Positions 53,630 through 62,484 of a DNA stretch of 64,000 nucleotides are shown here, one piece after another. The stretch is from the NCBI GenBank assembly GCA_964449165.1, contig CAYVAT010000007.1, forward strand, positions 21,886 to 85,885, in the 5' to 3' direction. This DNA is from CAYSCW01 sp964449165. GTDB taxonomy: Bacteria > Acidobacteriota > Aminicenantia > Aminicenantales > Aminicenantaceae. Every line of letters starts with the position of its first letter. Positions within the stretch are counted from its first letter, which is position 1. Below the pieces are notes generated by a model. It was not told where the DNA came from. It did no database searches and saw only the letters and a list, made by a program, of their open reading frames with translations. A program made the position numbers and the translations under genes.

Positions 53630-53660
53630 CACAGCGGAGGCTCCAGTCAATCCGAAGCCC
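53630..53660. repeat. Dispersed intergenic element, copy 3
   Basis: This 31-base stretch, from CACAGCGGAGG to TCCGAAGCCC, aligns without gaps to 20608-20638 (24 of 31 bases the same). The shared end CATCCGAAGCCC/CAATCCGAAGCCC also matches 11058-11068. It lies between the hypothetical gene and GT9. Confidence 0.45.
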
Positions 53661-53674
53661 AAATCTCCATCCTC

Positions 53675-54622
53675 TCATAACCACTCCTTGATCACATGCC
53701 AGACACTTTCGATACCGATCTCTTCGAGTGTACGACCGCTCAGGACAGAAACATGTCCGTACGGCCTCCACATGTCTCTGAGATCTTTCCGAAAAAGGGC
53801 AAGCGTTCGGGCACCGCAGGCAGCAGCTAGATGGGTAACTCCTGAATCATTCCCCAAATAGAAAGAACACGCAAAAAGCAAACCAGCAAGTCTTAGTGGA
53901 TGAAGATTTGGAAGCCAGCTCCAACCTTGAGGCAATATTGATCCCTTCAACTCATTTTCTATCCAATCTTCTGCAGGTCCTGAAACCAGCGCACCTTTCA
54001 TTCCATTCTGATGGAGGCGCTGGATGATGAGCAAAAAATTCTGGAAAGGCCAACATTTTTGTCTGCTTCCGCTCCCTGGATGAATAACCGCAATCTTTTC
54101 TTTGGAGATCAATTCTTTCCCTCCAAGAAATGCTTTCCTCCCTTCTTCAGGGAATGGGCATAAGGGCAAACGTATGCACTCCTTTAAGTGGAAAGTCTTT
54201 TTCCCCTTTTCCTGGAGGAACTGTCTTGTCTTGTGGAAAAAGAATTGACTGATACTCTTCCTGCTTCGGTCATAATAGGTAAAAAGACGAAAATTTTCTT
54301 TATGGGATGACAACCAGGATGGATCAACCTTGAGGCTTCTTTCCTTCTGCATCCATCCTAAGATTCCATCGAATTTTTGAAGCCAGCTTCTCTGGCCTTT
54401 ATCGAAAAGGCGTTCTTCGGAAAAAAAAGGAGCCAGCTTCCGCTCATGGAGGGAGATAATTTCATCCACAACTTCTGTCTCCTTCAGTATGATTCCGTAC
54501 TCTTGGCGGCAAACCAGCCAAAGAAAACTGGAAGGGAGGGATTTTCGCAGAAGACAGAGGGAAGGATAGGCAACCAGAAGATCCCCCAAGCCCCCCAGAC
54601 GAAATAAAAGGAGGTTTTTCAT
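53675..54622 (-). CDS. Glycosyltransferase family 9 (heptosyltransferase-like) protein
   Basis: 315 aa. The GT9 pattern is visible: LLLFRLGGLGDLLVAYPSL at the N-terminus, KIAVIHPGSGSRQKCWPFQN near residue 175 (HPG-sugar-phosphate loop with W-P) and YLGNDSGVTHLAAACGART near 257, the ADP-heptose binding motif. GT9 enzymes add heptose to the LPS inner core, which fits the LPS transporter gene lptFG, although some use other sugars. The start overlaps the end of the flavodiiron gene by 4 bases, an unexpected partner. Confidence 0.88.
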   Translation of the reverse strand: MKNLLLFRLGGLGDLLVAYPSLCLLRKSLPSSFLWLVCRQEYGIILKETEVVDEIISLHERKLAPFFSEERLFDKGQRSWLQKFDGILGWMQKERSLKVDPSWLSSHKENFRLFTYYDRSRKSISQFFFHKTRQFLQEKGKKTFHLKECIRLPLCPFPEEGRKAFLGGKELISKEKIAVIHPGSGSRQKCWPFQNFLLIIQRLHQNGMKGALVSGPAEDWIENELKGSILPQGWSWLPNLHPLRLAGLLFACSFYLGNDSGVTHLAAACGARTLALFRKDLRDMWRPYGHVSVLSGRTLEEIGIESVWHVIKEWL

Positions 54623-55821
54623 TCCTCCTTCTTGATCGACTTAGCGAACCTGATCCCGAATTCTTTTCCTTTCCTGAGCTCTTCTTCTGATGGACTTCCC
54701 ACAAATTCCAGGGTATCAACAAGCTCCCATTTCAGCGGCTCGATGATCTTCTTGACATCTCTCAAAGCTCCTCCGCTCCATCCATAGCTTCCGAAAAAGG
54801 CGGCTTTCTTGTTTCTGATATGCTTGTGGGCCGCCATACTCAGAACTTCTGCCACTGGGGGGAAGAGAGAAACTTCGTAAGTTGAAGCACCGATCATCAC
54901 ACCTCTTCTAGTCCACAAAGAGGGAAGGATGTAGCTGAGATGGGTTCTGGCGGCATCAAAGATTTCCACGGAAACATCTGCCTCTGAAATCCCTTGGGCT
55001 ACAGCGTTCATCATGAGCTCTGTGTTTCCATACATAGATCCATAAACAAGAGTGACCTCTGGCTCAGTTTTTCCAGTAGCGTATTCTGCCCACTTTTTAT
55101 AGAGGTTGACGATGTAGGAAGTATTCTTGCGCCATATGAGGCCATGAGATGGAGCTATGACATCGACAGGGGTATCCTTAAGCTTCTCTACAGCGCTTAA
55201 AACCCTTTGACTGAAATTGGCGACAATATTAACGTAGTAGCGCAGTGCTTCTTTCTCATAAAAGTCGAAGTGCTTGCATTCATCATCAAAAATCGCTCCT
55301 CGGATAGCCCCATAGCCTCCGAAGGCGTCACAGGGGAAAAGGACCCGGTTTAAAGTCTCATAGGTCATAATCGTTTCAGGCCAATGAAGAAAAGGTGTGG
55401 AGAAGAACTTCAGAGTCTTTTTTCCCAGAGAAAGAGTATCTCTTTCATTGACCGCTTGAACATTTTCTTCTATGGAGAAAAAGCTCTTCAGCATTTCTTT
55501 GGCTTTGGGTGAACACAATATGGCTACTCGGGGGATGATCCGCCTTATAGTCCTCAGAAGCCCTGAATGATCAGGCTCCAAGTGATTGAGCACAACATAA
55601 TCTATTTCTGATATATTCACAACCTCATCGATTTGAGCCAGGTATTCATCGCCCTTGAAAGACTTTGTCAGGTCGATGATGGCATTCTTATCGTCCTTTA
55701 TAAGATAGGAGTTGTAAGAGACTCCTTCCTGTGAAATAGGCCATAACCCTTCGAAAAGGTCCGTGGTCCTGTCATTGACTCCGATCCAAAAGATATCCGG
55801 CTTAATCTCGATTGCTGGCAT
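54619..55821 (-). CDS. FprA-type flavodiiron protein
   Basis: A-type flavoprotein, 400 aa, reducing O2 to water or NO to N2O in anaerobes. The N-terminal metallo-beta-lactamase domain (1-250) has all expected diiron ligands: NHLEPDHSG (His-x-Glu-x-Asp-His) near residue 79, HWPETIMTY near 147, the Asp in FPCDAFGGYG near 166 and the His in APSHGLIWRKN near 225. The flavodoxin domain (255-395) has LVYGSMYGNTELM, GASTYEVSLFPPVAEVL and FGSYGWSGGALRD. An AAGGAGGTCA site precedes the ATG. There is no rubredoxin fused or next to it. Confidence 0.94.
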   Translation of the reverse strand: MPAIEIKPDIFWIGVNDRTTDLFEGLWPISQEGVSYNSYLIKDDKNAIIDLTKSFKGDEYLAQIDEVVNISEIDYVVLNHLEPDHSGLLRTIRRIIPRVAILCSPKAKEMLKSFFSIEENVQAVNERDTLSLGKKTLKFFSTPFLHWPETIMTYETLNRVLFPCDAFGGYGAIRGAIFDDECKHFDFYEKEALRYYVNIVANFSQRVLSAVEKLKDTPVDVIAPSHGLIWRKNTSYIVNLYKKWAEYATGKTEPEVTLVYGSMYGNTELMMNAVAQGISEADVSVEIFDAARTHLSYILPSLWTRRGVMIGASTYEVSLFPPVAEVLSMAAHKHIRNKKAAFFGSYGWSGGALRDVKKIIEPLKWELVDTLEFVGSPSEEELRKGKEFGIRFAKSIKKEE

Positions 55822-55854
55822 GGTTCTGACCTCCTTTTCTCGAACTGAACTATC

Positions 55855-55883
55855 ATTCTAATGGGAGAGGTCTGAATAGGCAA
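55855..55883 (-). promoter_or_regulatory. Probable promoter of the flavodiiron gene
   Basis: On the minus strand TTGCCT (55883-55878) is separated by 17 bases from TAGAAT (55860-55855), 34 bases upstream of the FprA start. The -10 box matches 5 of 6 and the -35 box 4 of 6 consensus bases. Confidence 0.5.
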
Positions 55884-56050
55884 CATTTTTTTGCCACCAA
55901 TGGTTTCGGAGGCACTGGCACTGCCGCTCCTCTTCCTAATCAGATAGTAGATGCTGTCTACTCATATTATTTCTTTTACAATCCCCATTGTTTATGGTAA
56001 TAAGTATGGAAATAAAAAGGAGTCTTGCCTTTTAAAACGAGAGAAGGCTC

Positions 56051-57412
56051 ATGGATATCAAGGAGATACAAGAGAGAGGAAGCTGGGGCTCAAAAATTGC
56101 CTTTATCTTGGCTGCCTCAGGTTCGGCCATCGGGTTGGGAAACATCTGGCGCTTCCCCATGATGGTGGGAAAGAACGGAGGAGCTGTCTTTGTCTTTGTC
56201 TATATTCTGGCCGTTATCCTCATCGGGTTTACTGTCATGCTGGCGGAGCTGATCATAGGCCGGCACGCCCAAAAGAATCCAGTGGGAGCCATCGAACACA
56301 TAAAACCACGCTCCCCCTGGAAATTTATCGGTTATCTGGGTATCCTGACAGGAGTTTGCATCCTCTCCTATTATTCCGTCGTGGCTGGCTGGGCAGTTGG
56401 ATATCTGGTGAAGACTGTATCGGGTGTATTCACTGGTGAGGTGACAAGCCAATTGACAGAAAGGATCTTCACCGAATTCAGCTCCAACCCTTTTGAGGTT
56501 ATCCTGTTTTTTGCCATCATCATCGTGATCACCACCTTTATCATCTCCAAAGGAGTAAAGGGAGGGATAGAAAGATGGACCAAGGTCCTCATGCCTCTCC
56601 TTTTTATCCTGATCGTCTTTCTTGCAATAAGGGCTCTGACTCTTCCAGGATCAAGTAAGGGCCTGTCTTTCTACCTTAAACCCGACTTTTCAAAACTCAA
56701 CGGCACTATCATCCTCTTTGCTCTGGGTCAGGCTTTTTTCTCTCTCAGCTTGGGGATGGGAACTATGATCACCTACGGAAGTTATCTCCCAAAATCCGAT
56801 AACCTTGTTTCCTCGGCAGGGTGGGTCTGCTTCTCAGACACGCTTATCGCTATCCTGGCTGGAATAATCATCTTTCCCACGCTCTTTGCAATCCCAGGCA
56901 TTGCTCCCACTGCAGGATCAGGCTTGGTATTTAAGGTTTTTCCCCTTATTTTCTCTCAAATCCCTGGCGGGTCTATTTTTGGGACTCTTTTCTTTTTGCT
57001 GCTCTCGGTAGCGGCTTTAACCTCAACCATCTCTCTGCTTGAGGTTCCCGTGGCTTATTTTGTCGACGAGCGGAACTGGTCCAGGAAAAAGGCCGCTTGG
57101 ATGATCGGCTTCCTTTCCTTTATGCTCGGTGTTCCTTCGGCTCTCTCCTCAGGAGGAGTGAAATTCTTCACCAAGATAGATTTCCAGAACATTATGGATT
57201 TCATCTTCGGTAACATCTCTTTAGCCTTTGGCGCCCTGTTGATCTGTTTTTTTCTGGGATACATCTGGGGTGTCAGAAAAGCCGTTCAGGAAGTGCTCTC
57301 CGGAAACCCTCGATTCAAGCTAAAACCTTTTTGGGCCTTTTCTATAAAGTTTCTCACGCCCGTGGCCATCATCATCATCCTCATTTTCATTAAAACCATC
57401 TTCTCTGGATAG
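56051..57412 (+). CDS. Neurotransmitter:sodium symporter family transporter
   Basis: Sodium-coupled amino-acid uptake protein of the LeuT/SNF family, 453 aa. The unwound helix-1 binding site is clear in ILAASGSAIGLGNIWRFPMM near residue 22, with NGGAVFVFVYILAVILIGF next. Later hallmark is the helix-6 region FFSLSLGMGTMITYGSYLPK near 240. About 11 helices are seen, as in bacterial members lacking helix 12. It lies 9 bases upstream of the alanine symporter gene, likely as an operon for amino-acid uptake. Substrate is not determinable. Confidence 0.93.
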   Translation: MDIKEIQERGSWGSKIAFILAASGSAIGLGNIWRFPMMVGKNGGAVFVFVYILAVILIGFTVMLAELIIGRHAQKNPVGAIEHIKPRSPWKFIGYLGILTGVCILSYYSVVAGWAVGYLVKTVSGVFTGEVTSQLTERIFTEFSSNPFEVILFFAIIIVITTFIISKGVKGGIERWTKVLMPLLFILIVFLAIRALTLPGSSKGLSFYLKPDFSKLNGTIILFALGQAFFSLSLGMGTMITYGSYLPKSDNLVSSAGWVCFSDTLIAILAGIIIFPTLFAIPGIAPTAGSGLVFKVFPLIFSQIPGGSIFGTLFFLLLSVAALTSTISLLEVPVAYFVDERNWSRKKAAWMIGFLSFMLGVPSALSSGGVKFFTKIDFQNIMDFIFGNISLAFGALLICFFLGYIWGVRKAVQEVLSGNPRFKLKPFWAFSIKFLTPVAIIIILIFIKTIFSG

Positions 57413-57421
57413 GAAAAGATT

Positions 57422-59158
57422 ATGACGAAGAGACTCTCAGCCATTATCCTGACTCTTGCTTTCCTTACAAGTCTCACAGCTTTAAACGCAGCTGATATCA
57501 AAGGCAAAATCATCCTTCATCCCAAAGACAAACCCTATACTCATGGAGTTATTCTGCTGATGCCCCTGGGGGCCGAAAAATATACTAAGACCACCATCGA
57601 TCCCCAAGGAAATTTCATCTACCGCGACTTGAAACCCGGCAAATACATCATCAAGATGGACCTCTACAGCTTGACCCCCGTGGAGCAAGAAATCGAAATA
57701 ATGGAAGAAGACGAAACCTTGGATCTCAACCTGTCTATCACTCTTTCCTTGCTCGATAAAACGCTTGTCTTCATCCGAGAACTCAGCGATTTCATGTGGA
57801 GCTCGTGGATGATTGTTCTCCTGTTAGGCACAGGAATACTGCTGACTGTTCTCACTCGATTAATACAGGTCAGAAGGCTCGCCCTCTCCTTGAAGATGGT
57901 TCTCAGAGGAGCAATAGGCAAGGATAAGCCTGAAAAGGAAGAAGGGGATATCTCTCCCTATGCTGCTTTAATGACTGCTCTAGCAGCCACAGTGGGTAAC
58001 GGCAACATAGCCGGTGTGGCCACAGCCATCGCCACAGGAGGACCGGGTGCACCTGTCTGGATGTGGATTGCCGGTTTTTTTGGCATGGCAACCAAATATG
58101 CGGAAGGATTTCTGGGAGTCCGATTCAGGATCAAGAATGTGCGGGGAGAAATGTCTGGCGGCCCCATGTATTATGCGCGTCATGGGATCCAAAACATAGC
58201 TCTTGCCAAATTCATGGGCATGTTTTTTGCCATTTGTGGTACCACAGCCTGCCTCTTTGGCACGGGAAACATGGCCCAGTCCAACTCCATGGCTCTGGTC
58301 TTCAACGACCAGTTCAACGTTCCTTTCTGGCTCTCGGGCCTGGTCATAACCACCATGGTGGGGGCTGTTGTTCTGGGAGGAATAAAGAGGATAGGGAGTG
58401 TGTCGGAAAGGCTAGTCCCGACCATGATCATCCTCTATTTTGGGGGAGCTATCGTCATCATCCTGGCCAACATCACTCACCTCCCTCAAGCATTTTCCGT
58501 TATCTTTCAGTCTGCCTTTACCACAAAAGCTGTGGGAGGTGCGCTGGTGGGAACATCCGTAAAACAGGCCATCAGCATCGGAATCCGCCGCGGTCTTCTC
58601 TCCAACGAATCAGGCTTGGGTTCAGCCGCCATCGCCCAATCTGCCTCTAAATCCTCTGACCCGTCTCGAAACGGTCTCATCGCTATGACCGGAACCTTCA
58701 TCGACACTCTGGTTGTCAACACTCTCACCACCCTGACCATTGTCATTACTGGAATGTACCTCCAAACAGCCGCATTCGGATCTTCTGACGGACTGACTTC
58801 CACAGCCCTCACCGCTGCAGCCTTTGATTCTGTCATCCCCTACGGGGGGTATATCATCGCCCTCAGTTCTTTTCTTTTCGGCTACTCCACCCTCCTGGGC
58901 TGGTGTTACTATGGGGAGAAATGCCTGGAATACATCTTTGGAGTGAGGATTATCCATCCCTTTAGAATCGCTTTCATCGTCCTTCTTTTTATCGGTTCCA
59001 TTATCCAAGGCGTCCATCTCAATATCGTTTGGTATATCGGTGATACTGCCAACGCCTTCATGGCCTTCCCCAATCTCCTTTCTCTCCTTCTTCTCAGCGG
59101 ACTTGTGGGAAAGGTGACAATCAAGTATTTTTATAAGAAAAAGAAGGATAAGTTCTGA
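57422..59158 (+). CDS. Sodium:alanine symporter with N-terminal CarboxypepD_reg-like domain
   Basis: 578 aa. The C-terminal part (about 115-575) is a normal AGCS transporter: TALAATVGNGNIAGVATAIA, GGPGAPVWMWIAGFFGMATK, SGGPMYYARHG and RGLLSNESGLGSAAIAQSA. The first 110 residues are unusual: a signal-peptide-like start (LSAIILTLAFLTSLTALNA) and a beta-sandwich of the carboxypeptidase regulatory type (IKGKIILHPKDKPYTHGVIL, then IDPQGNFIYRDLKPGKYIIK and DLNLSITLS). This would place a binding domain in the periplasm ahead of the transporter. No frame break separates the two parts. It follows the NSS transporter by 9 bases. Confidence 0.9.
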   Translation: MTKRLSAIILTLAFLTSLTALNAADIKGKIILHPKDKPYTHGVILLMPLGAEKYTKTTIDPQGNFIYRDLKPGKYIIKMDLYSLTPVEQEIEIMEEDETLDLNLSITLSLLDKTLVFIRELSDFMWSSWMIVLLLGTGILLTVLTRLIQVRRLALSLKMVLRGAIGKDKPEKEEGDISPYAALMTALAATVGNGNIAGVATAIATGGPGAPVWMWIAGFFGMATKYAEGFLGVRFRIKNVRGEMSGGPMYYARHGIQNIALAKFMGMFFAICGTTACLFGTGNMAQSNSMALVFNDQFNVPFWLSGLVITTMVGAVVLGGIKRIGSVSERLVPTMIILYFGGAIVIILANITHLPQAFSVIFQSAFTTKAVGGALVGTSVKQAISIGIRRGLLSNESGLGSAAIAQSASKSSDPSRNGLIAMTGTFIDTLVVNTLTTLTIVITGMYLQTAAFGSSDGLTSTALTAAAFDSVIPYGGYIIALSSFLFGYSTLLGWCYYGEKCLEYIFGVRIIHPFRIAFIVLLFIGSIIQGVHLNIVWYIGDTANAFMAFPNLLSLLLLSGLVGKVTIKYFYKKKKDKF

Positions 59159-59166
59159 CGCTTTGA

Positions 59167-60111
59167 ATGTCTAAAAAAAAAGATCTTCTGATCTTTGCCT
59201 TCAAATTCATCTTCAGTTTCTCTATCATCGGCTTTCTGCTTATCTTTGAAACCTCGATTAAAGAAATTTTTTTCATCGTTAAAGAGGCCAGCCTGTTTTG
59301 GCTTATCCTTTCGTTTCTGCTTCACGCCATCGGGCTCCTGATCAGCGCCTATCGCTGGCAAATTCTTATCCTGGCTCAAGGCCATGCCGTTCCTCTCGGC
59401 TTTCTGGCCAAATCCTACTTGGTGGGAACATTCTTTAACAATTTCCTCCCAACCCGGTTTGGTGGGGACATCGTGAGAATCTGGGATGGTTCCCGCTACG
59501 CCCGTTCCATCCTGAAATCTTCAGCTATCGTGCTTGTTGAACGATTCACAGGGATTGTGGTCCTTCTTTTGTTTGCTTTTGTTGCCTCTCTTTTCCGCCT
59601 TGATCTTGCCCAGAAAGTTCCTGTGATCCTGATCTCCCTCCTGGTTGGATTTTCAGGTCTAATCCTTGCGGCCTTTTTTATCTCTCCCTATACGCGAAGA
59701 ATCATCTTAAAAATTCCAGAGGCGCCATTTCTCAGCAGAATCAGGCAGAAGCTTCTTGAACTCAGAGACATCCTTCTCCTCTATAGAGAGAAAAAAGGCG
59801 CTTTGGCTCAAGCCTTTTTCTGGGCATTCCTTCTTCAAATCAATGTGATTATTCACTATTATCTTATCGGGAAGGCCCTTCATCTAGACATCCCTCTTTT
59901 GGATTATTTTGTCTTCATTCCGATTGTTCTTCTCATCTTGGTCATTCCCGTCACCATCGGGGGACTGGGGCTGAGAGAAGGCTCTTACGTTGAAATATTT
60001 AAATTCTACGGGATTTCTCCTGATGCAGCCGTTTCTTTCGGCCTTATCGATTGGGCCTTTGGGTTTATTATCGGGATTGCTGGGGGTATCATCTATACAG
60101 CTAGAAAATGA
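59167..60111 (+). CDS. Flippase-like/lysylphosphatidylglycerol synthase TM-domain protein
   Basis: 314 aa with seven or eight helices. The UPF0104/LPG_synthase_TM signature is seen in ISAYRWQILILAQGHAVPL near residue 58, NNFLPTRFGGDIVRIWD near 95 and ERFTGIVVLLLFA near 122, with VTIGGLGLREGSYVEIF near 265. Members of this family move or modify lipid-linked sugars or lysyl lipids. No C-terminal aminoacyl-transferase domain is present. The stop overlaps the envC start by 4 bases, linking it to the cell-wall operon. Confidence 0.87.
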   Translation: MSKKKDLLIFAFKFIFSFSIIGFLLIFETSIKEIFFIVKEASLFWLILSFLLHAIGLLISAYRWQILILAQGHAVPLGFLAKSYLVGTFFNNFLPTRFGGDIVRIWDGSRYARSILKSSAIVLVERFTGIVVLLLFAFVASLFRLDLAQKVPVILISLLVGFSGLILAAFFISPYTRRIILKIPEAPFLSRIRQKLLELRDILLLYREKKGALAQAFFWAFLLQINVIIHYYLIGKALHLDIPLLDYFVFIPIVLLILVIPVTIGGLGLREGSYVEIFKFYGISPDAAVSFGLIDWAFGFIIGIAGGIIYTARK

Positions 60112-61307
60112 GTTTGATAATTTCCACAAAAAAAAGAGCTGTTGTTCCTAAACTAACTCTCCTTCTGACGATACTCTCTCTCAGCTTCATTTTGTACAAT
60201 GGACTGTTATCCCAATCTCAACCTGACATCTCTGACTACCAGCAAAGACTCTCCAAACTGACCAGAGAGATAGAAAACCTTCAATCCAGAATCAGGAAAC
60301 TGGAGAGAAAAAAATCAACCACCCTCTCCGAGCTGGATAGGATTGCTTTCCAGAAGAATTTGACAAAGAAGGAAATCTCTGTCTCCAGTATCCGAATGGA
60401 TCAGGCAAATCATGAGCTGGCAGCAATACAAAAAACCATCTCAGCCATGGAGACGAAGCTCGAGGAAGAAAGGCAATCCATAGAAAAAATACTCATCACA
60501 CTCTATAAATTCGGCAGGTTCAATACATTCCAATTGATGTTGCAGGCAGAGGATCTGGGAAGCCTCCTTTCCGAGAGCAAAAAGCTGGGACTTCTTGCCC
60601 GCTATCAAGAGAAGGTTATAACGGACTACATCACAACTCTGGCCCAACTTCAATCTGCTCGATCAGCACTTGAGCTGAAAAAAGAAGAGATAACCCAGCT
60701 CATTTCAAATGCCCAAAAGAAGCGGCAAGAACTGGAGATTCAAGAAAGAAAATACCACTCTCTGGTAAGAGAAATAGAGAGGAATAGGAAAACCCATCTA
60801 AAGACTCTTGAGGAATTGAACGAAAGGGCTGAACAGCTTCAGATACTGATCAAGAAATTACTGAAGAAGGAAATTTCTCTCCCCATCAAGCTCGTCCCTC
60901 TCTACGAGAGAAAGGGAAAACTCCCTTGGCCGATCGAGGGTAAGCTTATCACTCGCTTCGGTCTGCAGAAACATCCTCGATTCAACACTCTGACCATAAA
61001 CAACGGGATTGAAATAGCCCCGAAGAAAGACCATTTGGTGGTCAAATCCATCCATCCGGGCAAGGTTGTCTACACCGACTATTTCCAAGGTTATGGGAAT
61101 CTGATTATCATCGATCACGGAATGAATTATTATTCTCTCTACGGTCACTGTTCGGATTTTCTGATCAAAAAAGGAGAGTTCGTTGAAGCCGGACAGCCTG
61201 TCGCTCTGATCGGCGATATCAGTTCGCTCAAAGGCCTATCTCTCTATTTTGAGATCCGCTTCAAGACAAAACCTCTCAATCCCTTGCACTGGCTCAGAAG
61301 AAGATGA
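60108..61307 (+). CDS. envC: EnvC-like murein hydrolase activator (degenerate M23)
   Basis: 399 aa. An N-terminal hydrophobic signal (near 15-35) is followed by long coiled-coil segments (about 40-245) and a LytM/M23 domain (about 270-395). The zinc site is degenerate: the usual H-x3-D is Asn298 and Glu302 in TINNGIEIA and the H-x-H is Ser378-Leu-Tyr380, while His347 remains (LYGHCSD). This matches EnvC, which activates amidases at the division site rather than cutting the wall itself. It is followed by a pseudo-S41 protease and YibQ-type protein, an order often seen near envC. Confidence 0.9.
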   Translation: MSLIISTKKRAVVPKLTLLLTILSLSFILYNGLLSQSQPDISDYQQRLSKLTREIENLQSRIRKLERKKSTTLSELDRIAFQKNLTKKEISVSSIRMDQANHELAAIQKTISAMETKLEEERQSIEKILITLYKFGRFNTFQLMLQAEDLGSLLSESKKLGLLARYQEKVITDYITTLAQLQSARSALELKKEEITQLISNAQKKRQELEIQERKYHSLVREIERNRKTHLKTLEELNERAEQLQILIKKLLKKEISLPIKLVPLYERKGKLPWPIEGKLITRFGLQKHPRFNTLTINNGIEIAPKKDHLVVKSIHPGKVVYTDYFQGYGNLIIIDHGMNYYSLYGHCSDFLIKKGEFVEAGQPVALIGDISSLKGLSLYFEIRFKTKPLNPLHWLRRR

Positions 61308-61335
61308 TAGAATAAAAATGGCTTCATTGAGATAG

Positions 61336-62481
61336 ATGGTAGAGAAAAGAACAAAGATCATTCTTCTTATAGCAGTATTTGCAGTCACTCTCTTTTTTCT
61401 TTTAGAGAGAAGCTTTCTCCCTGGACTTTCCTCAGACTCCCCCTCGCCTAAAGATCTCAAGCTTGTGGAAAAAGTCATCAGCCTTCTTAGGGATCACTAC
61501 TTTGAAGAACCCCAAGCCTTTGAAACAATGGAGGGAGCATTCAGAGGACTGGCCAATTCTCTAGACCCTGTCTCCTGTTACTTGGACAGAGAGAATTTCT
61601 TGAAGTACAAATTCCAGAAAGAAGCACGGCTTAAAGAAACAGGATTAATCCTTTACAAAGAAAAATACGGATATTACCCCCAAGTCCTAGCCATAATAGC
61701 AAATTCCCCTGCCCAGACCGTAGACATCAAACTAGGCGATCTTATCGCCTCTATCGACCACAAATCCACTCTTCCGATGAGCATGCTGGAGGCCAACCTC
61801 AATCTCAAAGACAGAAAAGAAAAAAGCACCATACTGGAAATTATCAGAAGAAGCAAAACCCAGATGCTGACTATCGAAAGAAAAACGCTTTTTGAGGAAC
61901 CCATCTCCTTTTCTGCACAAGAGGAAACCAGCGGCATCTTAAAGATCCATCATCTCTATTCCCCATGTGTGGATAAAATCAAGGAAGATATCCTTCCTCA
62001 GCTCAAGGACCAGAAGAATCCTTTGATCCTGGATTTAAGGAATTGCTATGAAGGCGAGTTAGAAGAAGCAATGAAGCTTTCCAACCTTTTCCTCGAGGCT
62101 AAAGAAGTAGGCTACCTCAGTCAAAGGGAGAAAGCTAAAAAGAATTTTTTTCTTCTAGAAAAGCCTGTGCTGGAGAGAACACCCCTCATCATCTGGATCA
62201 ACCAAGCCACAATAGGTCCTGCAGAAGCCTTGGCTGCAATTCTCGTTGAATTCCATAATTCCAAAACCCTAGGATTTCCAACTCCTGGATTGGCCGCACA
62301 ACAAAGCTCATTTGCACTGAATGATGGAAGCGCTCTGGTCCTCAATGCTGGAATCTTCACCCTCAAATCCGGTAAACGAATATGGAAAAAGGGCATAAAG
62401 CCCGATATCACACTCAAGAGCAAAGATCAGAGTGATGATTCCTATCTTAAAGAAACCATGAAGATCATCCCTAAAATGTAG
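61336..62481 (+). CDS. S41 (CtpA-like) protease homologue, catalytic dyad lost
   Basis: 381 aa with an N-terminal anchor (IILLIAVFAVTLFFLL), a small helical N-domain, a PDZ-like region (near 100-185; SPAQTVDIKLGDLIASID) and an S41 peptidase core. The catalytic Ser site is normally G-S-A-S-A-S-E; here the aligned stretch is NQATIGPAE (289-297), with Thr292 at the Ser position. The catalytic Lys of G-K-G is Leu319 in TPGLAAQ. Both dyad residues thus appear lost. It probably works as a binding or scaffold protein with EnvC and the deacetylase. An unusual active site cannot be ruled out. Confidence 0.85.
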   Translation: MVEKRTKIILLIAVFAVTLFFLLERSFLPGLSSDSPSPKDLKLVEKVISLLRDHYFEEPQAFETMEGAFRGLANSLDPVSCYLDRENFLKYKFQKEARLKETGLILYKEKYGYYPQVLAIIANSPAQTVDIKLGDLIASIDHKSTLPMSMLEANLNLKDRKEKSTILEIIRRSKTQMLTIERKTLFEEPISFSAQEETSGILKIHHLYSPCVDKIKEDILPQLKDQKNPLILDLRNCYEGELEEAMKLSNLFLEAKEVGYLSQREKAKKNFFLLEKPVLERTPLIIWINQATIGPAEALAAILVEFHNSKTLGFPTPGLAAQQSSFALNDGSALVLNAGIFTLKSGKRIWKKGIKPDITLKSKDQSDDSYLKETMKIIPKM

Positions 62482-62484
62482 TCT

